A stretch of 55,266 bases of DNA. Origin: Cyanobacterium sp. HL-69. GTDB lineage: Bacteria; Cyanobacteriota; Cyanobacteriia; Cyanobacteriales; Cyanobacteriaceae. Location: assembly GCA_002813895.1 (NCBI GenBank), contig CP024914.1, forward strand, positions 1-55,266, written 5' to 3'. Positions 8,108-15,779 of the stretch are shown in pieces. Made by a program: the position numbers and the translations under genes. How positions within the stretch are numbered: the stretch's first letter is position 1; every line of letters starts with the position of its first letter. The notes below the pieces were generated by a model. The model was not told the DNA's origin and did not search any database. It saw only the letters and a program-made list of their open reading frames with translations.

Positions 8108-8137
8108 ATCCCCTCTCGTTGTGCGAACCCTATGTTT
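8108..8137. repeat. Solo Tn3-type terminal inverted repeat
   Basis: Read on the minus strand this gives AACATAGGGTTCG and, after a short variable part, GAGAGGGG. It matches the outer ends of the 422-bp element at 51699-52120 and, less closely, the transposon ends at 37255 and 41262. No partner end lies nearby, so it is a single remaining end. Confidence 0.5.
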
Positions 8138-8154
8138 ATTCTTGTCGTTGTCTC

Positions 8155-9075
8155 TTACCCTAGAGGTTGCCAAGCCTTTCCCTGATGACCAAAATTAAAG
8201 CCATCTGGATGGATAATTTCAGCCAATATTTCCAAAGAATCAACTAAACGAGGACCGGGACGGTTAAAATAAGCATTCCCATCAGTGATGAAGACTTTTC
8301 CTTGCTTGACCGCTTTTAAATTGTTCCAGTCAGGGTGTTTTGTCAACACTTGGGATTCCTGACGAGTCCTCTCTAAATCAAAGCCACAGGGCATTATAAT
8401 AATGACTTCAGGATCAGTCTGAGATAACGTATCCCAGGTTAGATAAGGTGAATGTTCCCCTTTCTTCCCCAATAAGGGTTTGCCCCCAGCCATTTCCATC
8501 AATTCTGGAATCCAATTTCCCCCTCCCATTAAAGGTTCAGTCCATTCCAAAGCCACCACAGTCGGACGGTTATCTTCTGACAAGGTTTTTGTTTGAGAGA
8601 CTATCTTTTGCACTCTTCCCTGTAATTGTTGTAAAACCGGTTCACAAGGAACATCTAATACTCGGGCAACTCGTTCAATATCTGCCCAAACCTCTTTGAG
8701 TAAATTCGGTTGTAGGGAGATGATTTGAGGTTGACTGGAAATCAGGGAAGCAACTGCCTTTTCCACTTCTGGAAAACTGACAGCGCAGACATCGCACTGA
8801 TCCTGAGTAATAATGTGAGTCGGTTGTAGTTGTTCTATAACATCTGTTTTCAATTGATAGATACTTAAGGCTGATTGTAAGAGAGATTGCACGTCAGCAT
8901 CAATTTCCCCACTGGGTTTGTTGGAATTCAACCTCGCTTCAGTACAGATGGGCAAGTTGCCAACTTCCATTGGATAGTCACATTCATGGGAGCGCCCAAC
9001 TAAACTCTCCATTAATCCTAAAGCTTCGACAATTTCTGTGGCACTTGGTAGCAGTGAAATAATCTTTTTATCCAT
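8155..9075 (-). CDS. BtuF-like cobalamin/metal-chelate binding protein
   Basis: 306 aa of the periplasmic-binding-protein-like family seen in ABC uptake of vitamin B12 and siderophores (COG0614). Typical points are IISLLPSATEIVEALGL at the N-terminus, GRSHECDYP, QDQCDVCAVS and the C-terminal lobe starting RPTVVALEWTEPLM. It has no signal peptide, as in many cyanobacterial members annotated as cobalamin-binding protein, so a cytosolic or undefined location is likely. No permease or ATPase genes adjoin. With the TspO-like gene upstream on the same strand it may form a two-gene cargo operon. Confidence 0.85.
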   Translation of the reverse strand: MDKKIISLLPSATEIVEALGLMESLVGRSHECDYPMEVGNLPICTEARLNSNKPSGEIDADVQSLLQSALSIYQLKTDVIEQLQPTHIITQDQCDVCAVSFPEVEKAVASLISSQPQIISLQPNLLKEVWADIERVARVLDVPCEPVLQQLQGRVQKIVSQTKTLSEDNRPTVVALEWTEPLMGGGNWIPELMEMAGGKPLLGKKGEHSPYLTWDTLSQTDPEVIIIMPCGFDLERTRQESQVLTKHPDWNNLKAVKQGKVFITDGNAYFNRPGPRLVDSLEILAEIIHPDGFNFGHQGKAWQPLG

Positions 9076-9088
9076 TAGTTAAGACTCA

Positions 9089-9259
9089 TTATTGGTTCAG
9101 GGCAATCAAAAATTTAATCTCATCGCCCCAAGTGAATAAACCCATACTGCCATAAAACCATGGACAGTTGGCTGGGAGTTTTCTGGATGTGATGCTGTGC
9201 CAATTCAAGCTACGCCACTGAAACTCCCAAATCTTGCGTAATGGCTTGATTTTCGCCCA
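9089..9259 (-). pseudogene. 56-codon open frame directly after the TspO-like stop
   Basis: Immediately after the TAA of the TspO-like gene, in the same frame, 56 codons stay open to a TAA at 9089. The translation is protein-like and aromatic-rich (WEFQWRSLNWHSITS, PWFYGSMGLFTWGDEIKF). It has no start codon of its own in that frame. It could be the tail of a lost gene or a read-through extension. The family was not recognised. Confidence 0.4.
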
Positions 9260-10036
9260 TTAAATTCTTTTCCTCTTTGCCTCAGCTTTTTTGCTGATAC
9301 TGATGATGATTACCAGAAGTCCAGCTAACACCCCGGCAATGACAGCAAGAGTGGGATTTTGTCCCTGTCGGAAGGCGATAGCGACTAAAGCCCAAACAAA
9401 CACCCAGCCATAAATGCTATCCCTGCGTTGCCAAATGACTATTACAGCTACAATCGCACCTATTACCATCATGATTGCTGTCCAAACTGGTGGACTAATT
9501 CCCCAGCCACTCCAATCTGCTATTTCCAAAGCCGAAGCCACGTTGACAATAGTCGCTACACTAATCCAGGCGAAATAGATGCTGATGGGAAAGTTAATCA
9601 ACCATCTTTGTGAGGAAGGAAGGTTTGTTAAGTTAATGCCTAACTTCAAGTAGAGAAGAATTAAAGGAACTAAAATTCCGACCATTGCCATAACCGATAG
9701 GGCAAACAATTGAGATTGAAAAAGGAATACCCAAATAATTTGGCTCAAACTGCTGATGGCTAAATAGTAGCCCATCTGGCGCAGACGGGGATTATTGCTT
9801 TGAGTTGGTAAAACTTGGTAAATAGCCAGACTGATTAATCCTAAATAAATGAGTCCCCAAATAGCAAAGGCATAGTTAGCGGGAATGATCAGTACATTGG
9901 GGAAAAAGGTAGTCGAAATTTCACCCATTGTTAATCCCCTCCAAGGGGCAATGTTAGCCCAGACATTAATGCCAAACGCAGCTAGAATGGCGATGAAATT
10001 AACCCATTGTCTCAGTCCATCTTGATTAACTTTCAT
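9260..10036 (-). CDS. TspO/MBR-related tryptophan-rich membrane protein
   Basis: 258 aa with about seven to eight hydrophobic segments, many Trp residues and a WANIAPWRGLTMGEIS loop. TspO/MBR proteins are five-helix outer or inner membrane tetrapyrrole-binding sensors; cyanobacteria also have this longer relative annotated as tryptophan-rich sensory protein. The motifs PANYAFAIWGLIYLGL and FAWISVATIVN support the assignment. The C-terminus is basic (KKAEAKRKRI). It lies upstream of the BtuF-like gene on the same strand; both ligands are tetrapyrrole-related, which makes a functional link attractive but unproven. Confidence 0.78.
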   Translation of the reverse strand: MKVNQDGLRQWVNFIAILAAFGINVWANIAPWRGLTMGEISTTFFPNVLIIPANYAFAIWGLIYLGLISLAIYQVLPTQSNNPRLRQMGYYLAISSLSQIIWVFLFQSQLFALSVMAMVGILVPLILLYLKLGINLTNLPSSQRWLINFPISIYFAWISVATIVNVASALEIADWSGWGISPPVWTAIMMVIGAIVAVIVIWQRRDSIYGWVFVWALVAIAFRQGQNPTLAVIAGVLAGLLVIIISISKKAEAKRKRI

Positions 10037-10239
10037 GATTTTCTAACCCAAATGTGGAATTAATCCTGTCAAAGTATCCTAACACAATGGTCACTAAATG
10101 ATTTTGATTTAATTCGCTGGATTTTGGGGTTTGATGGATAAGTAAAAGTACATAAACCAGAGCCATTAAAACACAAGATTATTGAACTATCAACTAATAC
10201 TATAAATGTTTATTAAATTGACAAATTATTTTTTTTTAC

Positions 10240-10392
10240 CTAATTTCTTACTTGTTCAGATTCATGGAGCATCAATCTAATTTCTTCATAATAATCACCA
10301 ACCTTGATAGGTTAAATTATAATTGAATCTGGACTATTAGTATTTACCCATAATAATATTTTATCAACGCATTTATAACCTAATTCTTGTTC
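10240..10392 (-). pseudogene. Degraded coding remnant beside a MITE
   Basis: On the minus strand two short frames read EQELGYKCVDKILLWVNTNS and, after a stop and frame change, KVGDYYEEIRLMLHESEQVR to a TAG. They look like pieces of one damaged gene cut off by the MITE that begins at 10393. The family was not recognised. 10037-10239 shows no gene. Confidence 0.3.
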
Positions 10393-10742
10393 TAGGGGTA
10401 AAGCTAGGGAAGCTGCAAGAAGCGTGCCAACTCGCTGAAATACAATTATTGTAAAGGTTTCACCCGTTACTGAAAGTAACTAAATATATTCTCTATAGAA
10501 CATAAAAAGTTCTGATTTTAGGTAGAGTCGGAACTTATTTATTATAACTATATCCCAAAAGGCTTTTTTTAACCTTTATATTTCAACGAAAATCATAAAG
10601 TGTCATCTCTAAATAAAATTCGGAACTTTGTCACAGTTAATCTGTAGTATTTAAGAAATATTGTAAAACTATTATATAACCTTTACTATTAGTTGGTTTC
10701 AGCTACTTTTCCGATTTTGCAGCTTCCCTAGCTTTACCCCTA
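10393..10742. mobile_element. 350-bp MITE with 26-bp perfect inverted ends
   Basis: The ends 10393-10418 and 10717-10742 are exact reverse complements (outer core TAGGGGTAAAGCTAGGGAAG). No coding frame lies inside. Related single arms occur at 2704, 25665, 51009, 51647, 53766 and 53895, so this is the best-preserved member of a repeat family. No matching transposase is present in the window and no target duplication is obvious. Confidence 0.75.
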
Positions 10743-10890
10743 ATACTAAATCCATTTTGTGTCACATCATGGAAAAAACAAGTTTAACAAAAATAATATA
10801 TTACAGGGCGATCTCGAAAGGATTTGCTACTCCGCCCATTATCAGAGCCTAAATAAATAGCCTCTAGTTATTTTAGGTAAACGTTTACAC

Positions 10891-11733
10891 TTATTGAATA
10901 GTCATAAAATCACTGCTACCTTCACGGGGATTAAGTCTCAAGTATCTCTCGGTGGTGCTAATATTACTATGACCAAGGGATTGTTGCAATAATCTGAGGT
11001 TGCAACCAGCTTCTAAAGCATGGGTAGCATGGGAGTGCCTTAACCAATGGCTGGAAAGTTCAGGGTTGATTCCCATTCTTTGAGCCGTCCTTTTTATCAT
11101 CGTGTGTACCATGGAACGGTGGAGCTTGTTACCATTCTTAGAGACAAATATAAAACTACTACCACCCCTTAACTGCTGTAATTGTTCTACCAACCAATCA
11201 GGTACTAACAATATCCTTGTTTTTCCTCCTTTACCAAATACGGTGAGCTTGTTTCTCCTTAAATCTCTCCATTGCAAAGCTATTGCTTCTGATACCCTTA
11301 ATCCGCAGACATAAATAAGTTTTAGCAGTAATTTATCCCTGAGCATCTTCGCTCCATTAATGAGTAACTGAACATCTTCTATCTCCAGAATTTTCTCTGA
11401 AATACGGTTTTTTTCTTTCCCTAGTTTGATGAGAGAACCAAAGTTATGCTCTAAGTAACCTATCTTGTAGCCATAGGAGAGTAGGCTTTTAATATGACGG
11501 AGTTTGTTATTTACTGTCACCTCACCATAGGTAAGCTGTAACCTTTGCCTCCACATCACCAAGTCTTCCAACCTAATCTCTTCCAAATCCTTCCCTACAA
11601 ACTCCATAAACTGCTTAATAGTATGTCTATAAGTGTTCACCGTAGTTTTGCTCTTATCGGAGAGCCATAGGTACATTAGTTCCTCTAAGGAGACAATTTC
11701 TGTTATATTATTCATAGTTGCGTTACCCCGCAT
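10891..11733 (-). CDS. Tyrosine recombinase / integrase (XerC/D-like)
   Basis: 280 aa with an N-terminal SAM-like core-binding domain (residues ~15-105) and a catalytic domain with all key residues: Arg146 (CGLRVSEA), Lys171 (GKGGKTR), His229 and Arg232 (HWLRHSHA), His255 (LGHSNI) and Tyr264 (TERYLRL). It could resolve plasmid dimers or integrate an element. A second in-frame ATG at 11715 is an equally plausible start; no strong RBS is seen before either. It stands alone and faces away from the next gene. Confidence 0.9.
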   Translation of the reverse strand: MRGNATMNNITEIVSLEELMYLWLSDKSKTTVNTYRHTIKQFMEFVGKDLEEIRLEDLVMWRQRLQLTYGEVTVNNKLRHIKSLLSYGYKIGYLEHNFGSLIKLGKEKNRISEKILEIEDVQLLINGAKMLRDKLLLKLIYVCGLRVSEAIALQWRDLRRNKLTVFGKGGKTRILLVPDWLVEQLQQLRGGSSFIFVSKNGNKLHRSMVHTMIKRTAQRMGINPELSSHWLRHSHATHALEAGCNLRLLQQSLGHSNISTTERYLRLNPREGSSDFMTIQ

Positions 11734-11844
11734 CCTAATAAAAGAGGTTGAGATATTGCCTTTATCTTTCCCTCAATTAATCATATCGTAACCTTGGTCT
11801 ATATATCTTAATCTTCCTTCCCTTAGAATTTCAGGAGCAACAAT

Positions 11845-12390
11845 GTGAAAAAACAATCAAAAGGTTTTGGTGATGTTGGTGAAAAAAGAAAAATAGCGAA
11901 GAAGTTAGGGGTGGAAAACATTTTTTGGAGACTGCCAAGAAGTGAACAGCCAGTGATTGAACGTAGTTGGGAAGACCAAGAGAAAACCATTGCTGAAATT
12001 ATTGGTGTTGACTCTGATGGTGAACTTCTATCAGTTGATAAAAAAACGTTAAATACTTATGCACAATATTTACAGAACAATTTAATAATGCCTTGTTATT
12101 TGACAGGAATAGAAGATTTTAGTTGGGAAGAATTTTACATTTTTGGCAATGGGTCAAAAAAAGAACATGAGCAGTTAAGAAAAACAAGAGCTTCATATTT
12201 AGATACGTTTAAACTCATTGAATTAAAAACAGACTTTAATGAGTGGAGTGAGATAGGAGTTTCTGTACAAAGAATGGAAGATGGGAAAAAGTTTGAACTA
12301 TGTTTGTCAGAATTGGAAGCAACGGAGCGGTTATCTAAAAATTATCAATTGCTCCATGATTACTCTTGTTGGTTTGTTAACTATCAATAA
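11845..12390 (+). CDS. Unknown soluble protein
   Basis: 181 aa, not recognised with certainty. It is rich in aromatic and acidic residues (TYAQYLQNNLIMPCYLTGIE, FSWEEFYIFGNGSKKEHEQL). The N-terminus is basic with KRKIAKKLGVENIFWRLP. It lacks a signal peptide or membrane segment. GTG start at 11845 follows AGGAGC with good spacing. Similar small proteins are often labelled calcium-binding or hypothetical in cyanobacteria; I would not assign a function. Confidence 0.65.
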   Translation: MKKQSKGFGDVGEKRKIAKKLGVENIFWRLPRSEQPVIERSWEDQEKTIAEIIGVDSDGELLSVDKKTLNTYAQYLQNNLIMPCYLTGIEDFSWEEFYIFGNGSKKEHEQLRKTRASYLDTFKLIELKTDFNEWSEIGVSVQRMEDGKKFELCLSELEATERLSKNYQLLHDYSCWFVNYQ

Positions 12391-12510
12391 ATATCTGAAG
12401 ACACTCTTTCAAAGTTCACCCATCATATCGTAACAGTGCGGGGAAGATGAATTGATTTACTATTTCGTATAATGGTAATTCTAATAAGTATTATAATCTT
12501 CATCCTTTCT

Positions 12511-12741
12511 ATGACTATGCACAAACTAAAACTCACCACGGTAGGTAGTTCTACAGGTACGGTAATTCCCAAAGAGATGCTCAGTAATCTTAAAGTAGAA
12601 AAGGGAGATAGCTTATTTGCTATTGAAACCCCTAATGGTTATTTACTAACTCCCTATGACCCTGAAATAGAGGAACAGTTAAAAGCTGGTAGAACGTTTA
12701 TGAAACAATACCGAGAAACTTTTAAAGCTCTAGCACAATAA
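12511..12741 (+). CDS. SpoVT/AbrB-type antitoxin of the Doc toxin
   Basis: 76 aa. KLTTVGSSTGTVIPKEMLSNLKVEKGDSL is a clear AbrB/MazE swapped-hairpin DNA-binding domain; the tail with DPEIEEQLKAG and FMKQYRETFKALA would bind the toxin. The ATG at 12511 (MTMHKL) or 12517 is likely; the frame is open from 12472 but starts with an unrelated hydrophobic stretch. A TATAAT at 12468-12473 fits a -10 box. The doc gene follows after 14 bp. Confidence 0.88.
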   Translation: MTMHKLKLTTVGSSTGTVIPKEMLSNLKVEKGDSLFAIETPNGYLLTPYDPEIEEQLKAGRTFMKQYRETFKALAQ

Positions 12742-12893
12742 TTACCTACTATTGTATGACCGAAATTAAATGGGTGAATAAAAAAGCATTAATTTACCTC
12801 CACGGGGAAAGTTTGGCAGAGCATGGGGGATTGGCTGGTATCAGGGATGAAGGCTTACTAGAATCAGCATTATATCGTCCTTTGAATTTATAT

Positions 12894-14395
12894 CTGTAGT
12901 TTAGACTAAATGGGGAGAGAAAGAAGGAAGGGCAAGACAGAAAAGAAAAATAGAGAGAAAATATAAATAAGCAAAAATATAGTTTTCTCTCCATGAACAA
13001 ATATAGCAGAATAGAAAAGTTCCGTGAAGATAGTTACTCAATGTTGGTCAAAAGTAAAGATGCAACTTTTGAGTTGATGGACAGTATAATGACCATGGAA
13101 AAAGTAGGAAGTGTAGCTCAACTATCCCTATCTCCATTTTTTCGGCGTCAATGGCATAGTACCTATGAAGCCATAGAAGATTGTCGGCTAAATAGTAACA
13201 AATTGATGAAAAGATGTATTCAAGAAATACCACCATTAGAATACATATTACTGGGTATAGACCACACTCCGTGGGCATTTAGAGATAGCCCCACCATGAA
13301 AGATAGAACTTATCAATACTCTAATTCATCGAGCAATTCATCGGTCATAGGACAAGGATATAGCACTATCGCTTGGTTACCACCATTGAATGAGAAAGGA
13401 AGTTGGGCATTACCTTTAAGACACGAAAGAATCACATCCTTTGAAAATCCTCTGGGTAAAGGGACATGGCAACTAAGGCAAGTGTGTAGAAAATTGCCAG
13501 AAAATAAACCGAAATTAGTAGTGTTGGATTGTGAGTATGGCAATGGCAAATTTATTAAGCAAACCGCAGATATTGAAATCAGTAAGTTGATTAGAGTACG
13601 TTCGAATCTATGTCTATATGGTAATCCTCCACCCTATAGCGGGAGAGGCAGACCGAAAAAACATGGGGCAAAGTTGAAATTAAATCAATGTGACCATTTT
13701 CCCCATGCCCATGAAATATTGGAAATGGAAGATTCATCCCTAGGAACAATACGTATGAGTAAATGGGAAGAACTTCATTTCTACAATGCCCCTTCACAAA
13801 AGCTAACTCTGTTTAAAATTGAACGATTAAAGCCGAAAAAAACTGGTGCTTTACATCGCCCACTGTGGTTAATCTGGGTGGGAGAGCAATTTTTATCTTC
13901 TTCCAATATTTGGATTCAATATAGCCGACGATTTGGTGTTGACCACTGGTATCGTTTCGCCAAACAAAGGTTACATTGGACTTTACCTCGTTTTCGCACT
14001 CCTGAGAGTTGTCAAAGGTGGAGCAATTTAATTGTCAATATCACTTGGCAGCTATGGTTATCCAAGGATTTAGTCAAAGAATATCATCTGCCATGGCAAA
14101 AACCTCAACAGAATTTAACCCCTGGAAGAGTTGCTCAGTCTATGATTTCATTATTGATGGATATTGGCAGTCCTACTCTTTCTCCTAAAAGTCGGGGAAA
14201 ATCTCATGGGTGGCCTAAAGGGCGAAAAAGAAACAAAGCTAAAGTTTATCCTACGGTTAAAAAGCGTTTATCTAAGACTAAAAAAAGACCAAAAAAATAA
14301 CTTTTAAGCCATTATTAAATTCATTTATCTTCTTTTTGAGCTAATCTTTGTTAGCTTACTTATTCTCTTACAATTTTTTTTAGTCTAAACTACAG
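12894..14395 (+). mobile_element. 1502-bp insertion sequence in doc
   Basis: The outer inverted repeats CTGTAGTTTAGACTAAA and TTTAGTCTAAACTACAG are exact over 17 bp. They enclose one transposase gene. A 6-bp direct duplication TTATAT flanks it (12888-12893 and 14396-14401). Ends, duplication and clean host-gene restoration all fit a recent insertion. Confidence 0.93.
12993..14300 (+). CDS. DDE transposase (IS701/IS4-like)
   Basis: 435 aa. Candidate acidic residues of the DDE site lie in GIDHTPW, LVVLDCEYGNGK and the late GVDHWYRFAKQRLHWTLPRF block, which resembles the signature of DDE superfamily transposases common in cyanobacteria (in relatives the last acidic residue is often Glu; here Asp stands in that place). 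The C-terminus is strongly basic. The frame is intact from the ATG at 12993, 99 bp inside the left end. Family assignment is tentative. Confidence 0.85.
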   Translation: MNKYSRIEKFREDSYSMLVKSKDATFELMDSIMTMEKVGSVAQLSLSPFFRRQWHSTYEAIEDCRLNSNKLMKRCIQEIPPLEYILLGIDHTPWAFRDSPTMKDRTYQYSNSSSNSSVIGQGYSTIAWLPPLNEKGSWALPLRHERITSFENPLGKGTWQLRQVCRKLPENKPKLVVLDCEYGNGKFIKQTADIEISKLIRVRSNLCLYGNPPPYSGRGRPKKHGAKLKLNQCDHFPHAHEILEMEDSSLGTIRMSKWEELHFYNAPSQKLTLFKIERLKPKKTGALHRPLWLIWVGEQFLSSSNIWIQYSRRFGVDHWYRFAKQRLHWTLPRFRTPESCQRWSNLIVNITWQLWLSKDLVKEYHLPWQKPQQNLTPGRVAQSMISLLMDIGSPTLSPKSRGKSHGWPKGRKRNKAKVYPTVKKRLSKTKKRPKK

Positions 14396-14662
14396 TTATA
14401 TAACTATGAGCAAGAAAAAGATATTGTTAGATTAGCTGCGGCCTATGGTTTTGGAGTAGTTCGCAACCATCCTTTTTTTGATGGTAATAAACGAGCTGGG
14501 TTTTTGGCGGTGGGTTTGTTTTTAGCACTAAATGGATTCAATCTCATAGCCTCTCAATTAGAAGCCACTAAAATAATACTAGCTTTAGCTGAAGGAAAAA
14601 TAGGGGAAGAAGAGTTTTATCAATGGCTCAAAAATTATGTTCAATAAAGCTAGGGGATAAAT

Positions 14663-14740
14663 ATGTTAGAAATTAACACTAAGTTAAATGAACACACAGC
14701 GGACAAGTTAGCTTATATTCAAACTGCTACAGGCGTTTGA
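14663..14740 (+). pseudogene. Truncated RHH antitoxin start
   Basis: An ATG 15 bp after doc opens a frame reading MLEINTKLNEHTADKLAYIQ, the typical start of cyanobacterial RHH antitoxins, but it hits TGA after 25 codons exactly inside the left end of the MITE at 14732. The rest of the gene is not found beyond the MITE. Confidence 0.5.
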
Positions 14741-14960
14741 GTAGCATTTGTACAAGAAACCCCGATAAGAACTGTACCAATTAAACCCTCTAAAAATTAT
14801 CACCCTCAAACGCTTGAAATCTCGTAGTAGATTTCTGTACCAAATAGACCTTAGTTTAATTAATACAGTGATCATGTCTAAAAAGTAGGTTCTTGAAACT
14901 TAGACAGAGAGAGAACTTTAGCCTTAGCGTGGTTTTCTGTACGGTTGCTACTCAAGCCCC
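14732..14960. mobile_element. 229-bp MITE-like element
   Basis: Ends of 22 bp are inverted with 17 matches; shared cores are TTGAGTAGCA and GTAC. No gene lies inside. It cuts off the RHH frame at 14740. A related right arm is seen near 52806-52854. 14961-15043 contains nothing else. Confidence 0.5.
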
Positions 14961-15043
14961 GTAACGCTTAGGTTATAAAAGATTCAGATATTTCTCTTCC
15001 ACTAGGGTATTAACCAGAGATTCAGTTACAATATAAAATGGTA

Positions 15044-15072
15044 TTGACATTTTAGAAATAAATAGATATATT
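15044..15072 (+). promoter_or_regulatory. Sigma70-type promoter for the MerR-vWA operon
   Basis: TTGACA (15044-15049), a 17-bp spacer and TATATT (15067-15072) make a near-consensus promoter. The ATG of the next gene lies at 15079, about where transcription should begin, so the mRNA may be leaderless. Confidence 0.6.
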
Positions 15073-15078
15073 AAGAAT

Positions 15079-15777
15079 ATGGATTTAAAAAGCCTAGAAA
15101 ACAGCCATCAAGAATGGCTAATCGATGAATTTGTGGAGGTAGCAAATCAATTATTACCCGACTATTTCCCTGAGATAAAAGGTAATACCAAAGTAAAAGA
15201 AGAAATTAACACCCGTCTGGTGCGTAGTTATACCAGTCAAAAATTAATGGATGAACCCATGCGCCAAAGTCGTTATGCTTTTTATAACTATCGTCATCTA
15301 TTACAGCTACTGTTAATCAAACGTTTATTGAGTGACGGTATCGGCACATCAGCCATTAACGATTTATTAACCTCGAAAACTAATGAGGAGTTAAAAAGTT
15401 TATTAGTTGGGGGTGTGCAAATCAATATTACTACAGCTCATCCCACCGTAAGTGATAATGCAAGTTCTCGCAACTCTGCATTGGATTTTCTAGCGGATTT
15501 AAAGAAAAACAAACCCTCTACTACCCTCCAATTTAGACCTTCTAATCAGAACGAGCGTACTATGTCTGCATTGGATAATTCTACTTCCCATAACGCTCCT
15601 TTGATGGGAGAGGAGTCTGATATATCGGAAGGGGAAAATTGGACTCGTTTAAAGGTTGTGGATGGTTTAGAGTTACATATTCGTGATGATTTTCTTTATC
15701 CCAATAGTATCAAGGAAAAGGAATCCTTGATGGAACATTTAAGCAATATTTTAAGTAAATGGTTTAAAAAGAGGTAA
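15079..15777 (+). CDS. MerR-like transcriptional regulator
   Basis: 232 aa. Residues ~40-100 resemble a MerR winged helix: INTRLVRSYTSQKLMDEP then RYAFYNYRHLLQLLLIKRLL, with the Arg-Tyr pair and the 'YRHLLQL' helix seen in cyanobacterial MerR-type proteins. The middle is a Ser/Asn/Thr-rich linker and the C-terminus (DGLELHIRDDFLYP) forms a second small domain. No Cys metal site. Its stop is 2 bp before the vWA gene, so the two are one operon and it probably controls it. Confidence 0.75.
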   Translation: MDLKSLENSHQEWLIDEFVEVANQLLPDYFPEIKGNTKVKEEINTRLVRSYTSQKLMDEPMRQSRYAFYNYRHLLQLLLIKRLLSDGIGTSAINDLLTSKTNEELKSLLVGGVQINITTAHPTVSDNASSRNSALDFLADLKKNKPSTTLQFRPSNQNERTMSALDNSTSHNAPLMGEESDISEGENWTRLKVVDGLELHIRDDFLYPNSIKEKESLMEHLSNILSKWFKKR

Positions 15778-15779
15778 TT

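Larger units (their letters stand above)
12756..14647 (+). pseudogene. doc: Doc (Fic-fold) toxin split by an insertion sequence
   Basis: The left part (12756-12893) reads MTEIKWVNKKALIYLHGESL through RPLNLY; the right part (14402-14647) reads NYEQEKDIVRLAAAYGFGVV and the Fic motif HPFFDGNKRAGF to a TAA. Removing the IS and one copy of the 6-bp duplication TTATAT joins them into a 127-codon frame, the usual Doc length. Doc phosphorylates EF-Tu in the P1 system. As it stands the toxin is dead while the antitoxin gene is intact. Confidence 0.92.

Noticed and set aside
9180-9230. GCCACTG box near the BtuF-like gene, as in cobalamin riboswitches
   Set aside because: It is on the plus strand, opposite to the gene, and the other conserved riboswitch parts are missing; it also lies in a coding-like frame of the other strand.
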